A DNA stretch of 46,923 bases from Prochlorococcus sp. AG-347-G22. GTDB taxonomy: Bacteria; Cyanobacteriota; Cyanobacteriia; PCC-6307; Cyanobiaceae. The notes beneath the pieces were generated by a model. The model ran no database searches, was not told the DNA's origin, and saw nothing but the letters and a program-made list of their open reading frames with translations. This document shows, piece after piece, positions 18,970-27,657 of this stretch; the stretch's first letter is position 1, and each line of letters starts with the position of its first letter. A program made the position numbers and the translations under genes. The stretch covers positions 1 through 46,923 of the forward strand of contig QCBK01000012.1 in NCBI GenBank assembly GCA_003281635.1. The letters are read 5' to 3'.

Positions 18970-19842
18970 ATGGTTGTTGAAAAGAATAATAAAGTTGAAG
19001 ACTATAAATTAAAAAAAGGAAATTTAAATTTTGCTGTGGTTGGTCATGTTGAGTGGATAAATTTCTTAAAGGTTGATCAATTACCAAAACCCGGAGTCAT
19101 TTCTCATTCTGAAAAGTCCCTTGAGTATCCAGCTGGTGGTGGCTCTATTATCGCAAAAATTCTTTCTGATTTAACTTTAAACCAAATTCATTTTTTTACG
19201 TCATTAGGTAATGATGAATATGGAGATAAGTGTTTCAAGATTCTCTCAAATATGGGAATTAAGATGCATGTAGCTTGGCGTGATAAAGCAACTAGAAGAG
19301 GATTTAGTTTAATTGACTCTCAAGGTGAAAGAGCAATTACAGTTATTGGAGAAAGGTTAGCTCCAACTCATAAAGACAATTTAGAATGGAACATATTAAA
19401 AAAAATGGACGGAATATTTATTACTGCATCTGATTCAGAGATTTTTAAAATGGCTAGATCAGCTTCAATTTTGTGTACAACACCAAGGGTAGGATTAAAT
19501 ACAATTAATAAATCAAAAGTCTTTTTAGATGGATTAATAGGCAGTAATCTTGATCCCGGAGAAGTTTTTTCTTTTTCTGAATTATCGTTAAAACCTAAAT
19601 ATACTTTTAAAACTGAGGGAGAGAAGGGAGGTATCCTATACCCAGGAGGAAGATATAGGGCTTTTAAAAACAAAAAATTAAAGGTTGATTCTTATGGTTG
19701 TGGCGATTCTTTTGCTGCTGGGATTCTTTATGGAATGGCATCTAAATGGGATATAGATAAAAGTTTAAATCTTGCTAGAGTAATGGGAAGAGACGCCAGT
19801 GAATTTTTCGGCCCATATGCAAATAGTGATGAAAATAATTGA
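18970..19842 (+). CDS. PfkB-family carbohydrate kinase
   Basis: 290 residues of the ribokinase/PfkB fold. The N-terminal glycine pair is in PAGGGSIIAKILSDL near residue 55, and FTSLGNDEYGDKCFKILSNMGI follows near 77. The C-terminal signature SYGCGDSFAAGILYGMA (near 240) holds the catalytic Asp and the anion hole. Substrates of this family range from sugars to nucleosides; nothing in the context fixes it. A distinctive feature is the N-terminal FAVVGHVEWINFLKVD, which I associate with cyanobacterial members. Confidence 0.9.
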   Translation: MVVEKNNKVEDYKLKKGNLNFAVVGHVEWINFLKVDQLPKPGVISHSEKSLEYPAGGGSIIAKILSDLTLNQIHFFTSLGNDEYGDKCFKILSNMGIKMHVAWRDKATRRGFSLIDSQGERAITVIGERLAPTHKDNLEWNILKKMDGIFITASDSEIFKMARSASILCTTPRVGLNTINKSKVFLDGLIGSNLDPGEVFSFSELSLKPKYTFKTEGEKGGILYPGGRYRAFKNKKLKVDSYGCGDSFAAGILYGMASKWDIDKSLNLARVMGRDASEFFGPYANSDENN

Positions 19843-19854
19843 TTCTAAACTCAT

Positions 19855-20046
19855 ATGAGCAATTTAGAATATAAAAATAAAAATATTCTTGTAGAAAACA
19901 TTATTGTTTTCTTTTTATTTACTGTTTTTTTAGTTTTTAAATCTTTGAAAACTTTATCTAGAATTTTTTCTTATGGAATATTAAAAAAAGAAATATTAAC
20001 TACCAAAAGTAACTTAGGGGTAGATATACAAATAAAAATTAAATAG
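19855..20046 (+). CDS. Small membrane protein, unknown
   Basis: 63 residues starting 12 bp after the kinase stop, so likely in its transcript. One hydrophobic helix (about residues 13-31) is followed by a basic tail. I do not recognise a family. The 3-bp spacing to the next small gene suggests a co-transcribed pair. Confidence 0.5.
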   Translation: MSNLEYKNKNILVENIIVFFLFTVFLVFKSLKTLSRIFSYGILKKEILTTKSNLGVDIQIKIK

Positions 20047-20049
20047 GTA

Positions 20050-20403
20050 ATGAAAATAATTGTAGTTTTTCTAATTTTAGGATTTATTTTTTTGGTCTAC
20101 AAAAAAAATAAATCTAAAAACCCAAAGAACTTAAAATTAGATAAATTTAAAAATAAACTGCAAAGCACGCAAACAAATATTGAAAGAATTTTTTTGAGGG
20201 AGGAAGAAAAAACCTTTTCAAATCCTAATATAAATATTTATATTGGGATTTATGATAATGAAGATAATATTAATAGAAAATCCAATATACATAGAGCAAG
20301 ACTTTCAAAATTTAAGAAATCAAAATTAAATGGTGAGATGATATTTCAGGACGATGAACAAAGAATTTTTAAATTTAATAATGGGGAAAAAGTTTACTTA
20401 TAA
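20050..20403 (+). CDS. Small single-span membrane protein, unknown
   Basis: 117 residues. The first 20 form a membrane segment (VVFLILGFIFLVY), followed by a Lys-rich stretch and a charged soluble domain ending in IFKFNNGEKVYL. No recognised domain. It lies directly behind the 63-residue membrane gene and converges on the pentapeptide-repeat gene, 9 bp apart. Confidence 0.55.
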   Translation: MKIIVVFLILGFIFLVYKKNKSKNPKNLKLDKFKNKLQSTQTNIERIFLREEEKTFSNPNINIYIGIYDNEDNINRKSNIHRARLSKFKKSKLNGEMIFQDDEQRIFKFNNGEKVYL

Positions 20404-20412
20404 TTTTAAATT

Positions 20413-20931
20413 CTAATTACACTCAAGACTTTCTCTCGTTGAAACACCTGTTGTTGGATTGATCCCATCAGCAATTTCACAAAGATTTCTTTGATCTTCG
20501 CTGTCAAGAATAGCGTAAGAAAAATCTGCTCCTTCTATTTGAGCTCCTGCAAAACTGCTGCCTGATGCGATCATATTTATTAAAACAGCATTTCTAAGAT
20601 CTGTTTTTTGGAAATTAACTCGATCAGAAAGAGTATCGGTCAGGTCGATTCCATTTAAATTAGAACCTTTTAAATCAGATAGGGTTAAGGTTGTCCCATG
20701 TAAATCAACGTCACTAAAATCTGCATCTCTCGCAACTGCTCCAGCTATAGATGACAAATGAAGATCCTCTCCATGGAAATCAAATCCAGTAATATTAGAT
20801 CTTACATAACTTGGAACTTCATCTCCCTCGCCCTTAACAGCTACATTTGCCCCAGCAAAAACTGGAGAGGATAAAACTAAGAAAGAAAAAGTTATGCATA
20901 AAAAATATTTTAAAAAACTGAAAAATTTCAT
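20413..20931 (-). CDS. Exported pentapeptide-repeat protein
   Basis: 172 residues with a signal peptide (cleavage near [11 protein letters not shown], about residue 27). It then has a run of A(D/N)LxX pentapeptide repeats from about residue 50 to 145, for example [20 protein letters not shown] and ADFSYAIL. Such repeats fold as a right-handed quadrilateral beta-helix. Cyanobacterial members are often lumenal or periplasmic and of unknown role. Two Cys near the C-terminus (NLCEIADG and LECN at the end) could form a disulfide. Monocistronic. Confidence 0.88.
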   Translation of the reverse strand: MKFFSFLKYFLCITFSFLVLSSPVFAGANVAVKGEGDEVPSYVRSNITGFDFHGEDLHLSSIAGAVARDADFSDVDLHGTTLTLSDLKGSNLNGIDLTDTLSDRVNFQKTDLRNAVLINMIASGSSFAGAQIEGADFSYAILDSEDQRNLCEIADGINPTTGVSTRESLECN

Positions 20932-21014
20932 ACTAAAGAATTCAAATATTATTATTTTATAACAATTAGATAATTTTTAAAATTGATGACTAAATTTGGA
21001 ACTCCTTTTTAAAA

Positions 21015-21536
21015 TTATTTAACACTGTAAATTTTGAATCTAGGCTCTAAATTAGTTATACAATCTAGAAGTTTTTTGTTATCTTTGCTATTCGTAACCT
21101 TGAATTCAGATTCAACTGTACCCTCTTCATCTCTAATGGCTTGATTTAAAACTATGGAACCGTTTTCGTCAGATACTGATCTATGAAAAGTTCCTCTAGG
21201 TATTCTTAATATGTATCCACAAGATTCTAATCTAACTTTATAAAAAGGATAATCCCAGCCAAAATTGACAAGAAAAAATGTTCTTCCCCCGGAGATAGCC
21301 AGTAGATTATCTTCTTGATTGTAATGTATGTAAAATTGCCAATTCTTAAATTCTTCATCATTTGGAGGACTAACTGCAGGCCCACTGTGAATAACTAGAT
21401 CTCTATAGTTTGATTCATTAACACTAATATCAAAAAATCTTACATCTTTTGTATCGCGGAATTTTTCATAACTTATCAATTCAAACATTTTCGATTTGTT
21501 TGAATTGATAACTGGAATTTCTAAACTTGAGTTCAA
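21015..21536 (-). CDS. Cupin-like hypothetical protein
   Basis: 173 residues. The beta-rich pattern with YGWDYP-like aromatic stretches and ILRIPRGTFHRSVSDENGS (near residue 112) looks like a cupin-type barrel with a His in the second motif, but the first cupin motif is not clear. An internal ATG at residue 17 is an alternative start. It lies 126 bp downstream of the transglutaminase gene on the same strand, and may belong to that cluster. Function unknown. Confidence 0.6.
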   Translation of the reverse strand: MNSSLEIPVINSNKSKMFELISYEKFRDTKDVRFFDISVNESNYRDLVIHSGPAVSPPNDEEFKNWQFYIHYNQEDNLLAISGGRTFFLVNFGWDYPFYKVRLESCGYILRIPRGTFHRSVSDENGSIVLNQAIRDEEGTVESEFKVTNSKDNKKLLDCITNLEPRFKIYSVK

Positions 21537-21662
21537 TTTTCTTTAAAGATTAAACAAATGAAAACAGATATATATATCCAAGAACGTATCAATTAACACT
21601 AAAAAAGAAACATATTATTATTTATATTTATTTGTTATTTTAAAAGATTAAAAATTTAGTGT

Positions 21663-22520
21663 TTATTTAATTTCAAGAGGTTTGATTTCCCAGGATAAAG
21701 TATTTTCTAAATTATTTTTTCCTATAAAGTTTCCTGAAATTACAGAGGTTAAATTAGATTTTGAAGATGATACCAATGTTAAATATCTATCATCTATTAA
21801 TCCTTTTCCGCTTGGATCAAAACCTCTCCAACCAGCACCTGGAATATATAATTCAGCCCAAGCGTGTAAATCTAACTCAGTGGGTAAGGGATCTTCAAAA
21901 TGATAACCACTTACAAACCTACTTGGGATACCTATAGACCTGCAAGCTTCAACCATTAGCATTGCCAAATCTCTGCATGAACCTATACGTTCTCTAAGCG
22001 TTCTGCTAGCCGGCCATGCTGGACCAATATGTCTTTTGGTATATTTGACCCGATCTTGAATAATTTCTATTAGTTGGTATGTAAATGATAATGCGTTATT
22101 AATGCTTCCTGCTAAAGCTTCTTGGGCAAGCTCTACTGCAGAAGGATCGTGTTGTCCATTTGGCATCCATCCCTCTAATGCTCCCTGTAAATCTCTGTTA
22201 ATAATGCTTCTACAAAAAGGTAATGTTAAGTCTCTATTTTTAACTCCATCAATAATGTTTGGATGTTTAATAGTTTCAACTTCGCTGATTGATTCAATAG
22301 TTAAATTATCTGTTAATCCATTGAATCTGATTCTATTAATCTCTTCTCCGCTGGCAGCAAGTAATGGATAAATAATTTCTGGTTCTGGAGTTACTTTTAA
22401 TTCAAAATTCTTTAGCTTTTGGAATCCATTTGACCTTGGCTTTATACATAATCTATGCTCGCCTAATTGAACAGGGTCTTCGTATTTATATTCAAGTTTG
22501 TGAATGTATTTAATTCTCAT
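21663..22520 (-). CDS. Transglutaminase-like cysteine protease/transferase
   Basis: 285 residues. A bacterial N-terminal transglutaminase-associated beta domain (about 1-85) precedes the catalytic core. Cys182 lies in RIGSCRDLAMLMVEACRSIG, His219 in LDLHAWAELYIPGAGW and Asp235 in FDPSGKG, a complete papain-like triad. It is 11 bp downstream of the alpha-E gene and, with the ATP-grasp gene, forms the three-gene set found in many bacteria. Family-level comparative work predicts a role in making or processing a small peptide, never shown here. Confidence 0.9.
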   Translation of the reverse strand: MRIKYIHKLEYKYEDPVQLGEHRLCIKPRSNGFQKLKNFELKVTPEPEIIYPLLAASGEEINRIRFNGLTDNLTIESISEVETIKHPNIIDGVKNRDLTLPFCRSIINRDLQGALEGWMPNGQHDPSAVELAQEALAGSINNALSFTYQLIEIIQDRVKYTKRHIGPAWPASRTLRERIGSCRDLAMLMVEACRSIGIPSRFVSGYHFEDPLPTELDLHAWAELYIPGAGWRGFDPSGKGLIDDRYLTLVSSSKSNLTSVISGNFIGKNNLENTLSWEIKPLEIK

Positions 22521-22531
22521 TAATAAACTTA

Positions 22532-23473
22532 TTAATTTATAAAATATTTTTCTTGAATGAGATCATTTAATTTATTTAAATCCATTTGCAATGAATCGAT
22601 TGCCTCATGTAAACCATCATTGATTATATCTTCAATTCTGATATAACTCCACTTTGCTTTAAGCAAACCTCTCATACATTCTAATTCTGAAGGATTTTCA
22701 GTAGATGGTGAGGTATCTATCGTTTTAAGTGTATTGCTTATCCCATCAAGACAGTATCTTACTGATCTAGGGAAAATTGGATCAAGTAAAAGAAATCTCG
22801 CAACTGAATTAGGCTTTATAGAATTTTGCACTGCTTTCCTAAACATTTGATAAGCTCCAGCTGAACGTAAAAGTGCTATCCATTGCAGCTCATCAAGAAC
22901 TCCTCCAAGTTCATCTAAGCTGGGTAGGAGTAAATAATATTTAACATCTAGAATTCTTGATGTTTTGTCAGCTCTTTCGATTAATCTTCCAAGAATGCTA
23001 AATCTCCAGGCAAGATCTTTGCTTAGAGTCGCATCTGTAATTCCATAAAAAAGCTGACATTCCCTCCTTATTTCACTTAATTGTTCTTGTCTTGGTTTAT
23101 TCCATATGGCCTCTCCTTCTTGCATATTCCAATATAAAATATTAATCTGTTCCCACATTTCTGTGGTCATGACATCTCTGATTTGTCTTGCATTTTCTCT
23201 TGCCATTTGAATGCAAGAAATTATACTGTTTGGGTTTAAACGATCTCTTATTAAAAAATTAATAACGTCATCTGGTTTTTTCTCTGGGAATCTCTTATCA
23301 AAAGATTCTCTGTCACTTGAAGCATCAATTAAAGGGAGCCAAGGTTCGGCACTTCCTGGTGGACAATCTAATGACATAGCTTCGCTTACTTCCACGAAAC
23401 GAGATATGTTTTCCGCACGTTCTAAATAACGATTGATCCAATAAAGAGATTCTGCTACACGACTCAAAAGCAT
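22532..23473 (-). CDS. Alpha-E domain protein (DUF403)
   Basis: 313 residues, all-helical. The N-terminus MLLSRVAESLYWINRYLERA is the signature start of the alpha-E family, followed by repeats of helices with conserved Glu and Arg residues (ARENARQIRDVMTTEMWE near residue 92, GRLIERADKTSRILDVKYYL near 163). The molecular role is unknown; it co-occurs almost always with the ATP-grasp and transglutaminase genes that flank it here. It is separated from the ATP-grasp gene by 1 bp. Confidence 0.93.
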   Translation of the reverse strand: MLLSRVAESLYWINRYLERAENISRFVEVSEAMSLDCPPGSAEPWLPLIDASSDRESFDKRFPEKKPDDVINFLIRDRLNPNSIISCIQMARENARQIRDVMTTEMWEQINILYWNMQEGEAIWNKPRQEQLSEIRRECQLFYGITDATLSKDLAWRFSILGRLIERADKTSRILDVKYYLLLPSLDELGGVLDELQWIALLRSAGAYQMFRKAVQNSIKPNSVARFLLLDPIFPRSVRYCLDGISNTLKTIDTSPSTENPSELECMRGLLKAKWSYIRIEDIINDGLHEAIDSLQMDLNKLNDLIQEKYFIN

Positions 23474-23474
23474 A

Positions 23475-24917
23475 TTATTTGCCTACAACCCATGTATCTT
23501 TGCATCCTCCACCTTGAGAAGAATTAACGACTAATGATCCTTTTTTTAATGCTACTCTCGTAAGCCCGCCTGGGCTAACCCATGAATCTTTTCCTCTTAA
23601 GATATATGGTCTTAAATCGACATGACATGGATATAGTTCTCCATCACATAACGATGGCACAGTAGATAATTCTAATGTTGGTTGTGCTATGAAATTTCTA
23701 GGATTGTTTTTAATTTTATTAGCGAATTCTTCTATCTCATTCGTTGTTGAGTGAGGGCCAATTAACATTCCATAACCACCAGCTTCTGCGACAGACTTAA
23801 CAACAAGTTTTGATAAATTTTCTAGAACATATTCTCTATCCTTTTGATAATGACAAATATACGTTTCTACATTTTTAATAATAATTTCTTCATCAAGATA
23901 ATATTTAATCATTTTTGGAACAAAAGAATAAATCATTTTGTCATCTGCTATTCCAGTCCCAGGTGCATTTGCTAAAGCAACATGACCTGCCTTAAAAACA
24001 TCAAGTAATCCGCTAACACCAAGGCAGGAATCTTTTCTGAAATTAAGAGGATCTAAGAAATCATCATCAATTCTTCTGTAAATGACATCTACTCTTTTTA
24101 ATCCAGAAGTGGTTTTTAAATATACATAATCATCATTACAAACTAAGTCATGACCCTGAACTAGTTGTATGCCCATTTCTTGAGCTAAATAACTATGTTC
24201 AAAATAAGCACTATTAAAAATTCCTGGAGTTAGTAGAACTATCTTGGGAGTGTCAGTCCAAACAGCTAGTTCTTGAAGAGTTTTTAAAAGATATGATGGA
24301 TATTCATCAATTGGTTTAACTATTCTTCCTGAGAAAAGATTAGGGAAAATATTCTTCATGACTAATCTATTTTCTAAAAAATAAGCAACACCAGAAGGGC
24401 ACCTTAAATTATCTTCTAAAACATGCCAATCTCCTTTTCTGTCTCTTATTAGATCCAGTCCTGAAATTTGACACCATTTATTTAGCGGAGGTTTGAAACC
24501 TATCATCTGAGGTCTCCAACCTTCTGAACTCTCTATTAATTCTCTTGGAATTATTCCATCATTAATTATTTTTTGAGAATTATAAATATCATCTAGGAAT
24601 AAATCAATTGCCTCAAGCCTTTGTTCTAGTCCTTTTTCTAATGTTACCCAATCATCTTTACTAATTATTCTAGGAAGTGGATCAAAAGGTAATATTCTCT
24701 CAGTACCTTTTAAACCAGTATCATTTAACCTGAATGTAGCACCATGTCTTAGTAATAATTTTTTTGCGGCAGAATGATTCCTGTTTAATTCCTCAAGTCC
24801 CATATTATCTAAGGATGAAAGAAGTGGAATCAATATTTCTCTAGCAGAGTTAACATTATCCTTAAAGTATTCATCAAAACTATTTTTAGGCTGATAACTT
24901 GAAAACATATATTTCAT
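23475..24917 (-). CDS. Circularly permuted ATP-grasp protein (DUF404/DUF407)
   Basis: 480 residues. Segments typical of the family are GTERILPFDPLPRIISKDDW near residue 70, LEDNLRCPSGVAYFLENR near 168, DVIYRRIDDDFLDP near 270, ANAPGTGIADDK near 313, and the C-terminal GGYGMLIGPHS near 372. ATP-grasp enzymes join carboxylates to amines or thiols through acyl-phosphates. First gene of the operon with alpha-E and transglutaminase. Its own promoter must lie in the 128-bp gap shared with the divergent gene at 25046. Confidence 0.92.
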   Translation of the reverse strand: MKYMFSSYQPKNSFDEYFKDNVNSAREILIPLLSSLDNMGLEELNRNHSAAKKLLLRHGATFRLNDTGLKGTERILPFDPLPRIISKDDWVTLEKGLEQRLEAIDLFLDDIYNSQKIINDGIIPRELIESSEGWRPQMIGFKPPLNKWCQISGLDLIRDRKGDWHVLEDNLRCPSGVAYFLENRLVMKNIFPNLFSGRIVKPIDEYPSYLLKTLQELAVWTDTPKIVLLTPGIFNSAYFEHSYLAQEMGIQLVQGHDLVCNDDYVYLKTTSGLKRVDVIYRRIDDDFLDPLNFRKDSCLGVSGLLDVFKAGHVALANAPGTGIADDKMIYSFVPKMIKYYLDEEIIIKNVETYICHYQKDREYVLENLSKLVVKSVAEAGGYGMLIGPHSTTNEIEEFANKIKNNPRNFIAQPTLELSTVPSLCDGELYPCHVDLRPYILRGKDSWVSPGGLTRVALKKGSLVVNSSQGGGCKDTWVVGK

Positions 24918-25045
24918 CGTTTAGTAACTTTTACTTTAGCTTTATATCTTTATTCGTATTTATGGCTACCAAAAATAATATCTCTTGACTCGATCTATAT
25001 CATTATTTTAATCATTGAAGTATATTTCTTAAAAATCTAAAAGGC

Positions 25046-25282
25046 ATGAGTTCTAGTAATTGGCAATTTGTTTTTTTTAGATATTTCGCAAGCTTTCTTT
25101 TTATCCTCTCTCACAGTTTGCTGGTTCTTGATCATCTACCAGTAGGGGCGGCACTTCATGGACTTGGGGAGGTTTTTATTGCGCCTTGGGCTTTTAGGGA
25201 AAGAGCATGGGATCTTGTTGTTATTGCAGTTTTATTTTTCTTCTTCGATATCTGGGGACTTATAAACACTCCTTGGAATTAA
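25046..25282 (+). CDS. Small membrane protein, unknown
   Basis: 78 residues with two hydrophobic segments (about 7-28 and 53-72) separated by LPVGAALHGLGEVFIAPWAF, a Gly/His-containing loop that looks conserved in character. The ATG at 25046 is well placed, and codon use is as in neighbours. I recall similar short proteins in other Prochlorococcus but no function. Divergent from the ATP-grasp operon. Confidence 0.65.
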   Translation: MSSSNWQFVFFRYFASFLFILSHSLLVLDHLPVGAALHGLGEVFIAPWAFRERAWDLVVIAVLFFFFDIWGLINTPWN

Positions 25283-25313
25283 CTGATATTATTTATTTAC
25301 TAATTCTGAGAAA

Positions 25314-25547
25314 ATGATATTAAAAATTAAGTCTTATTTTTATCAAATTTATAAAATAATTTTTCTTTTATTAATTACGAATATTTCTAATTTATATGCA
25401 CATAATTTAATTAATGGTGGTTGCAAAGAACATTGCGGCCAAAAAGTTAAAGTAATAAGTAATAAAAACAAATTAAAAAATATTGATGATCAAATAAATA
25501 TTGAGAGTAAAAATTCTTGTTTAAATAAATCACTATGTAGAGGTTAA
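25314..25547 (+). CDS. Small secreted Cys-containing protein
   Basis: 77 residues. A signal-like hydrophobic stretch (about residues 11-27) ends in YAHN, followed by GGCKEHCGQK and, at the C-terminus, NSCLNKSLCRG. The GGC-x-x-H motif right after the signal and a second pair of cysteines are also seen in the protein at 38759-38944, suggesting a small exported family with two Cys pairs. Function unknown. Weak similarity only; not a firm paralogy. Confidence 0.6.
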   Translation: MILKIKSYFYQIYKIIFLLLITNISNLYAHNLINGGCKEHCGQKVKVISNKNKLKNIDDQINIESKNSCLNKSLCRG

Positions 25548-25571
25548 CCTCTCGAGATTTTTGTAATTGTT

Positions 25572-25847
25572 TTATGAAAGTGTTTCTTTGATAATTATCA
25601 TTAAATTACTATTTGCTTGATAATTTTTATTAGGAGGATTTATTTGATTTTTAATTAAAAAAATAAAAGTATATATTAACGGTAGAAGTAATGATGACGC
25701 AGCAACTAAAGCAATTATCTGGTTCAACCTAATAAATGGTTTTTTTATAAGTTCCTCTCCGCACAAGCCACAAATCAAAGTACCATTTGAGGATTGTTTT
25801 TGAAATTGATATTTAGGATTGCAATATGGGCAATAATATTGAACCAT
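25572..25847 (-). CDS. Small zinc-ribbon membrane protein
   Basis: 91 residues. Two CxxC knuckles, YCPYCNPKY (about 5-13) and LICGLCGEEL (about 25-34), form a zinc ribbon. It is followed by a membrane helix (about residues 43-65) and a short tail. Zinc-ribbon plus transmembrane proteins of this type are widespread and mostly uncharacterised. It is convergent with the gene at 25314. Confidence 0.72.
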   Translation of the reverse strand: MVQYYCPYCNPKYQFQKQSSNGTLICGLCGEELIKKPFIRLNQIIALVAASSLLLPLIYTFIFLIKNQINPPNKNYQANSNLMIIIKETLS

Positions 25848-25906
25848 TTTAAAAATTTATTGCTTTAATCATTATCTATAAAATTAGAAGAAAGTCATCC
25901 TTTAAC

Positions 25907-25938
25907 AAAAAAAAGAGGGCTTATTTAAGCCCTCTTTT
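25907..25938 (-). terminator. Strong Rho-independent terminator
   Basis: AAAAGAGGGCTT and AAGCCCTCTTTT (25911-25922 and 25927-25938) form a perfect 12-bp stem with a 4-nt loop. On the minus strand it is followed by an uninterrupted run of eight T residues in all (25914-25907), which fits a transcript arriving from the right, i.e. the small RNA described next. On the plus strand the T-run is only four. Confidence 0.85.
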
Positions 25939-26033
25939 ATCTCTTACTTATATTTTTTACTGAAGTTAATAACGCACCTAAATCATGGATCCTTGTTGCT
26001 AACTTCTATTAAGCTAATGCTCACCAAAATTAA

Positions 26034-26123
26034 CTAATTGTCTTTAACTGGGGCAAAAACTCTAGAATTAAGCTTGTTTCTTAAAGGGCACCTAAACGAT
26101 GCAGAAGAAGGAAGCTTAGACAT
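26034..26123 (-). CDS. Micropeptide of 29 residues
   Basis: ATG at the complement of 26121-26123, stop TAG at 26034-26036. The peptide begins MSKLPSSASFRCPLRN and ends SRVFAPVKDN, so it is basic with a single Cys. Its base composition is less AT-biased than the surrounding gap, which supports selection. There is no Shine-Dalgarno directly upstream, unlike the 10-codon ORF before it. Function unknown. Confidence 0.45.
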   Translation of the reverse strand: MSKLPSSASFRCPLRNKLNSRVFAPVKDN

Positions 26124-26164
26124 TAATAAAAAATAATTGGAGCAGTTAATTAAATTAGTTCGGT

Positions 26165-26197
26165 TTATTCCGAAATTTCAGGCAGGCTATCGATCAT
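26165..26197 (-). CDS. Ten-residue leader ORF with strong Shine-Dalgarno
   Basis: The ORF encodes MIDSLPEISE and a TAA. An AGGAGG (complement of 26207-26212) lies 9 nt upstream of its ATG, one of the best ribosome binding sites in the window. The stop codon falls in the loop of a short hairpin, TTCGG/CCGAA (26159-26163 with 26170-26174). It looks like a leader peptide or ribosome-sensing element for the downstream 29-codon ORF. Confidence 0.4.
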   Translation of the reverse strand: MIDSLPEISE

Positions 26198-26409
26198 TTT
26201 GAAAGACCTCCTAGAACTCAACAATATAAAATTAGGAAAATATTTCTCTAAAGACAATCCGTTTTTATACGCATTGCTTTTTAATTAAAAATGTCCGAGA
26301 GTAGGAATCAATTGTGCTAATTTTTTTGAGATATTTTTAGTAAGTTTTGCTTATTTCTTTTGATATTTAATTCGTCTATCTTAATTTTAAATAATTGAGG
26401 AAATCTTTT

Positions 26410-26565
26410 ATGAATCATTCGAAAGAAGTTAGTAAAACTGATAAATCAAATCCCATAGATGAATATTTTCAATGCCTCTCATATTGCGATATTCACCCAA
26501 AAGGGATAGATAATGACTGTGAGGTCATTTGTATGGAAAGACATTTAAAAGCTAACTATTGGTAA
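26410..26565 (+). CDS. Small Cys-containing hypothetical protein
   Basis: 51 residues, starting at an ATG with GAGG 9 nt upstream. The core is DEYFQCLSYCDIHPKGIDND followed by CEVICMERHLKANYW. Four Cys and two His give a possible metal site or two disulfides, with no signal peptide. I recall similar short proteins in Prochlorococcus. It lies 18 bp from the convergent WD40 gene of the zinc cluster, so a metal link is conceivable but unproven. Confidence 0.7.
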   Translation: MNHSKEVSKTDKSNPIDEYFQCLSYCDIHPKGIDNDCEVICMERHLKANYW

Positions 26566-26583
26566 TTAATAAATTTCTACTTT

Positions 26584-27657
26584 TTACTTAAATCCTTTTG
26601 AAAAAAGGTTAGTACGAACTTTAAATTTCCATACATTTACAACACCTTTTGCATTGACTGCTGCAAGTGCACAATCATCAGGTCTCCAGGATATTACCCC
26701 TACTAAATCTCCTGCGAATGCAGCCCCAACGGGATCACCATTGCCGTCATTTTTTAGGAAACTTGCGACAACGGAACCATCCCTAGATCCTGAGGCTACA
26801 AGCATACCTTTATTTGAAAAGGCTAGGCTGGAAATAGGTTCTGTATGGTGACATAGCTCTCCTGGCATAGTGCCCTCTGGACCATTCCCTATAAAGCTCC
26901 ATACTGTGATTCTTTCACTGCCACTTGTCGCTAATAATTTTCCGCTGTCATTAAAAGAAAGGTGACTTGGTTTTCCAGGGTATCCAGTCATTTCAGCATC
27001 CATTCCTGTTGATCTTCTCCAAAAATGAACTGAATTGTCTTGACTCCCACAGGCGACTATATCTCCATCTGGGCTTAATTCCATAGAGACCAATGATCCT
27101 TGCCACTCGAGTTTTTGATTCGTTTTATTATTAGCTATGTCAAAGAATGTCACTCTGCCGTAGCATGCAGTTGCCAGCTCATTTTTATTTGACCATGTTA
27201 TTGCACTTACTGTGCTTGGATGGTCTTCTGAGATCCATTTCTCTTCTCCAATTTCATTAAAAACATATACTTTTTTTGAGGAAGCTATAGCTAGAAATAA
27301 ACCGTCATTAGACCACTTGAGGTGTTCTACCCAACCCTTGCCAAGATCAAGCGTTTTAATTACTTTACCTTCGTGGCAATTGCAAATTTGAACATTTCCA
27401 TCCTGACCTGATGTTGCAAAAATTTCACCCTCTGGATGAATTGCCATCGCTAGTAGACCACCAGAGTGAGTATTTTCTTTTTCCCAAATAATTTTTCCAG
27501 TATCTCCTTCGAATGCAAAAATACCACCTGCCACGTCGCCAACAATAAATTGTTTTCCTTTTAGAGCCCAGCCACATGCTATGGCATAATCGTTAACTTC
27601 AGCTGTCCATCCTTCATGGAACATGCCTCTTGGGCTAAATGGTTCTATATCAGGCAT
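26584..27657 (-). CDS. WD40-repeat beta-propeller protein of the zinc cluster
   Basis: 357 residues made almost entirely of WD40-type repeats (for example LAMAIHPEGEIFATSGQDG near residue 70, VACGSQDNSVHFWRR near 197, SLAFSNKGMLVASGSRDGSV near 272), giving a 7-blade propeller. No signal peptide, so cytosolic. It overlaps the cobW-type gene by 13 bp and must be co-expressed with it. In marine picocyanobacteria a WD40 protein accompanies this GTPase, so it may be a scaffold for zinc delivery; the partner is unknown. Confidence 0.85.
   Translation of the reverse strand: MPDIEPFSPRGMFHEGWTAEVNDYAIACGWALKGKQFIVGDVAGGIFAFEGDTGKIIWEKENTHSGGLLAMAIHPEGEIFATSGQDGNVQICNCHEGKVIKTLDLGKGWVEHLKWSNDGLFLAIASSKKVYVFNEIGEEKWISEDHPSTVSAITWSNKNELATACYGRVTFFDIANNKTNQKLEWQGSLVSMELSPDGDIVACGSQDNSVHFWRRSTGMDAEMTGYPGKPSHLSFNDSGKLLATSGSERITVWSFIGNGPEGTMPGELCHHTEPISSLAFSNKGMLVASGSRDGSVVASFLKNDGNGDPVGAAFAGDLVGVISWRPDDCALAAVNAKGVVNVWKFKVRTNLFSKGFK

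Larger units (their letters stand above)
25907..26216 (-). ncRNA. Candidate small RNA with two short ORFs (25848-26409 intergenic region)
   Basis: The 560-bp gap holds no long ORF on either strand but shows a transcript-like layout on the minus strand. There is a -10-like TATATT (complement of 26223-26228), then a near-perfect Shine-Dalgarno and a 10-codon ORF, then a small hairpin, a 29-codon ORF and the strong terminator. The predicted RNA is about 310 nt. Published Prochlorococcus RNAs include one (Yfr6, as I recall) with a short ORF; I cannot confirm identity. The rest of the gap, 26217-26409, is AT-rich and otherwise featureless apart from the promoter area of the gene at 26410. Confidence 0.55.

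Noticed and set aside
25940..26230. tmRNA or 6S RNA in the 26-kb gap
   Set aside because: I found no tmRNA acceptor-type ends or tag ORF, and no long rod with a central bubble as in 6S RNA.
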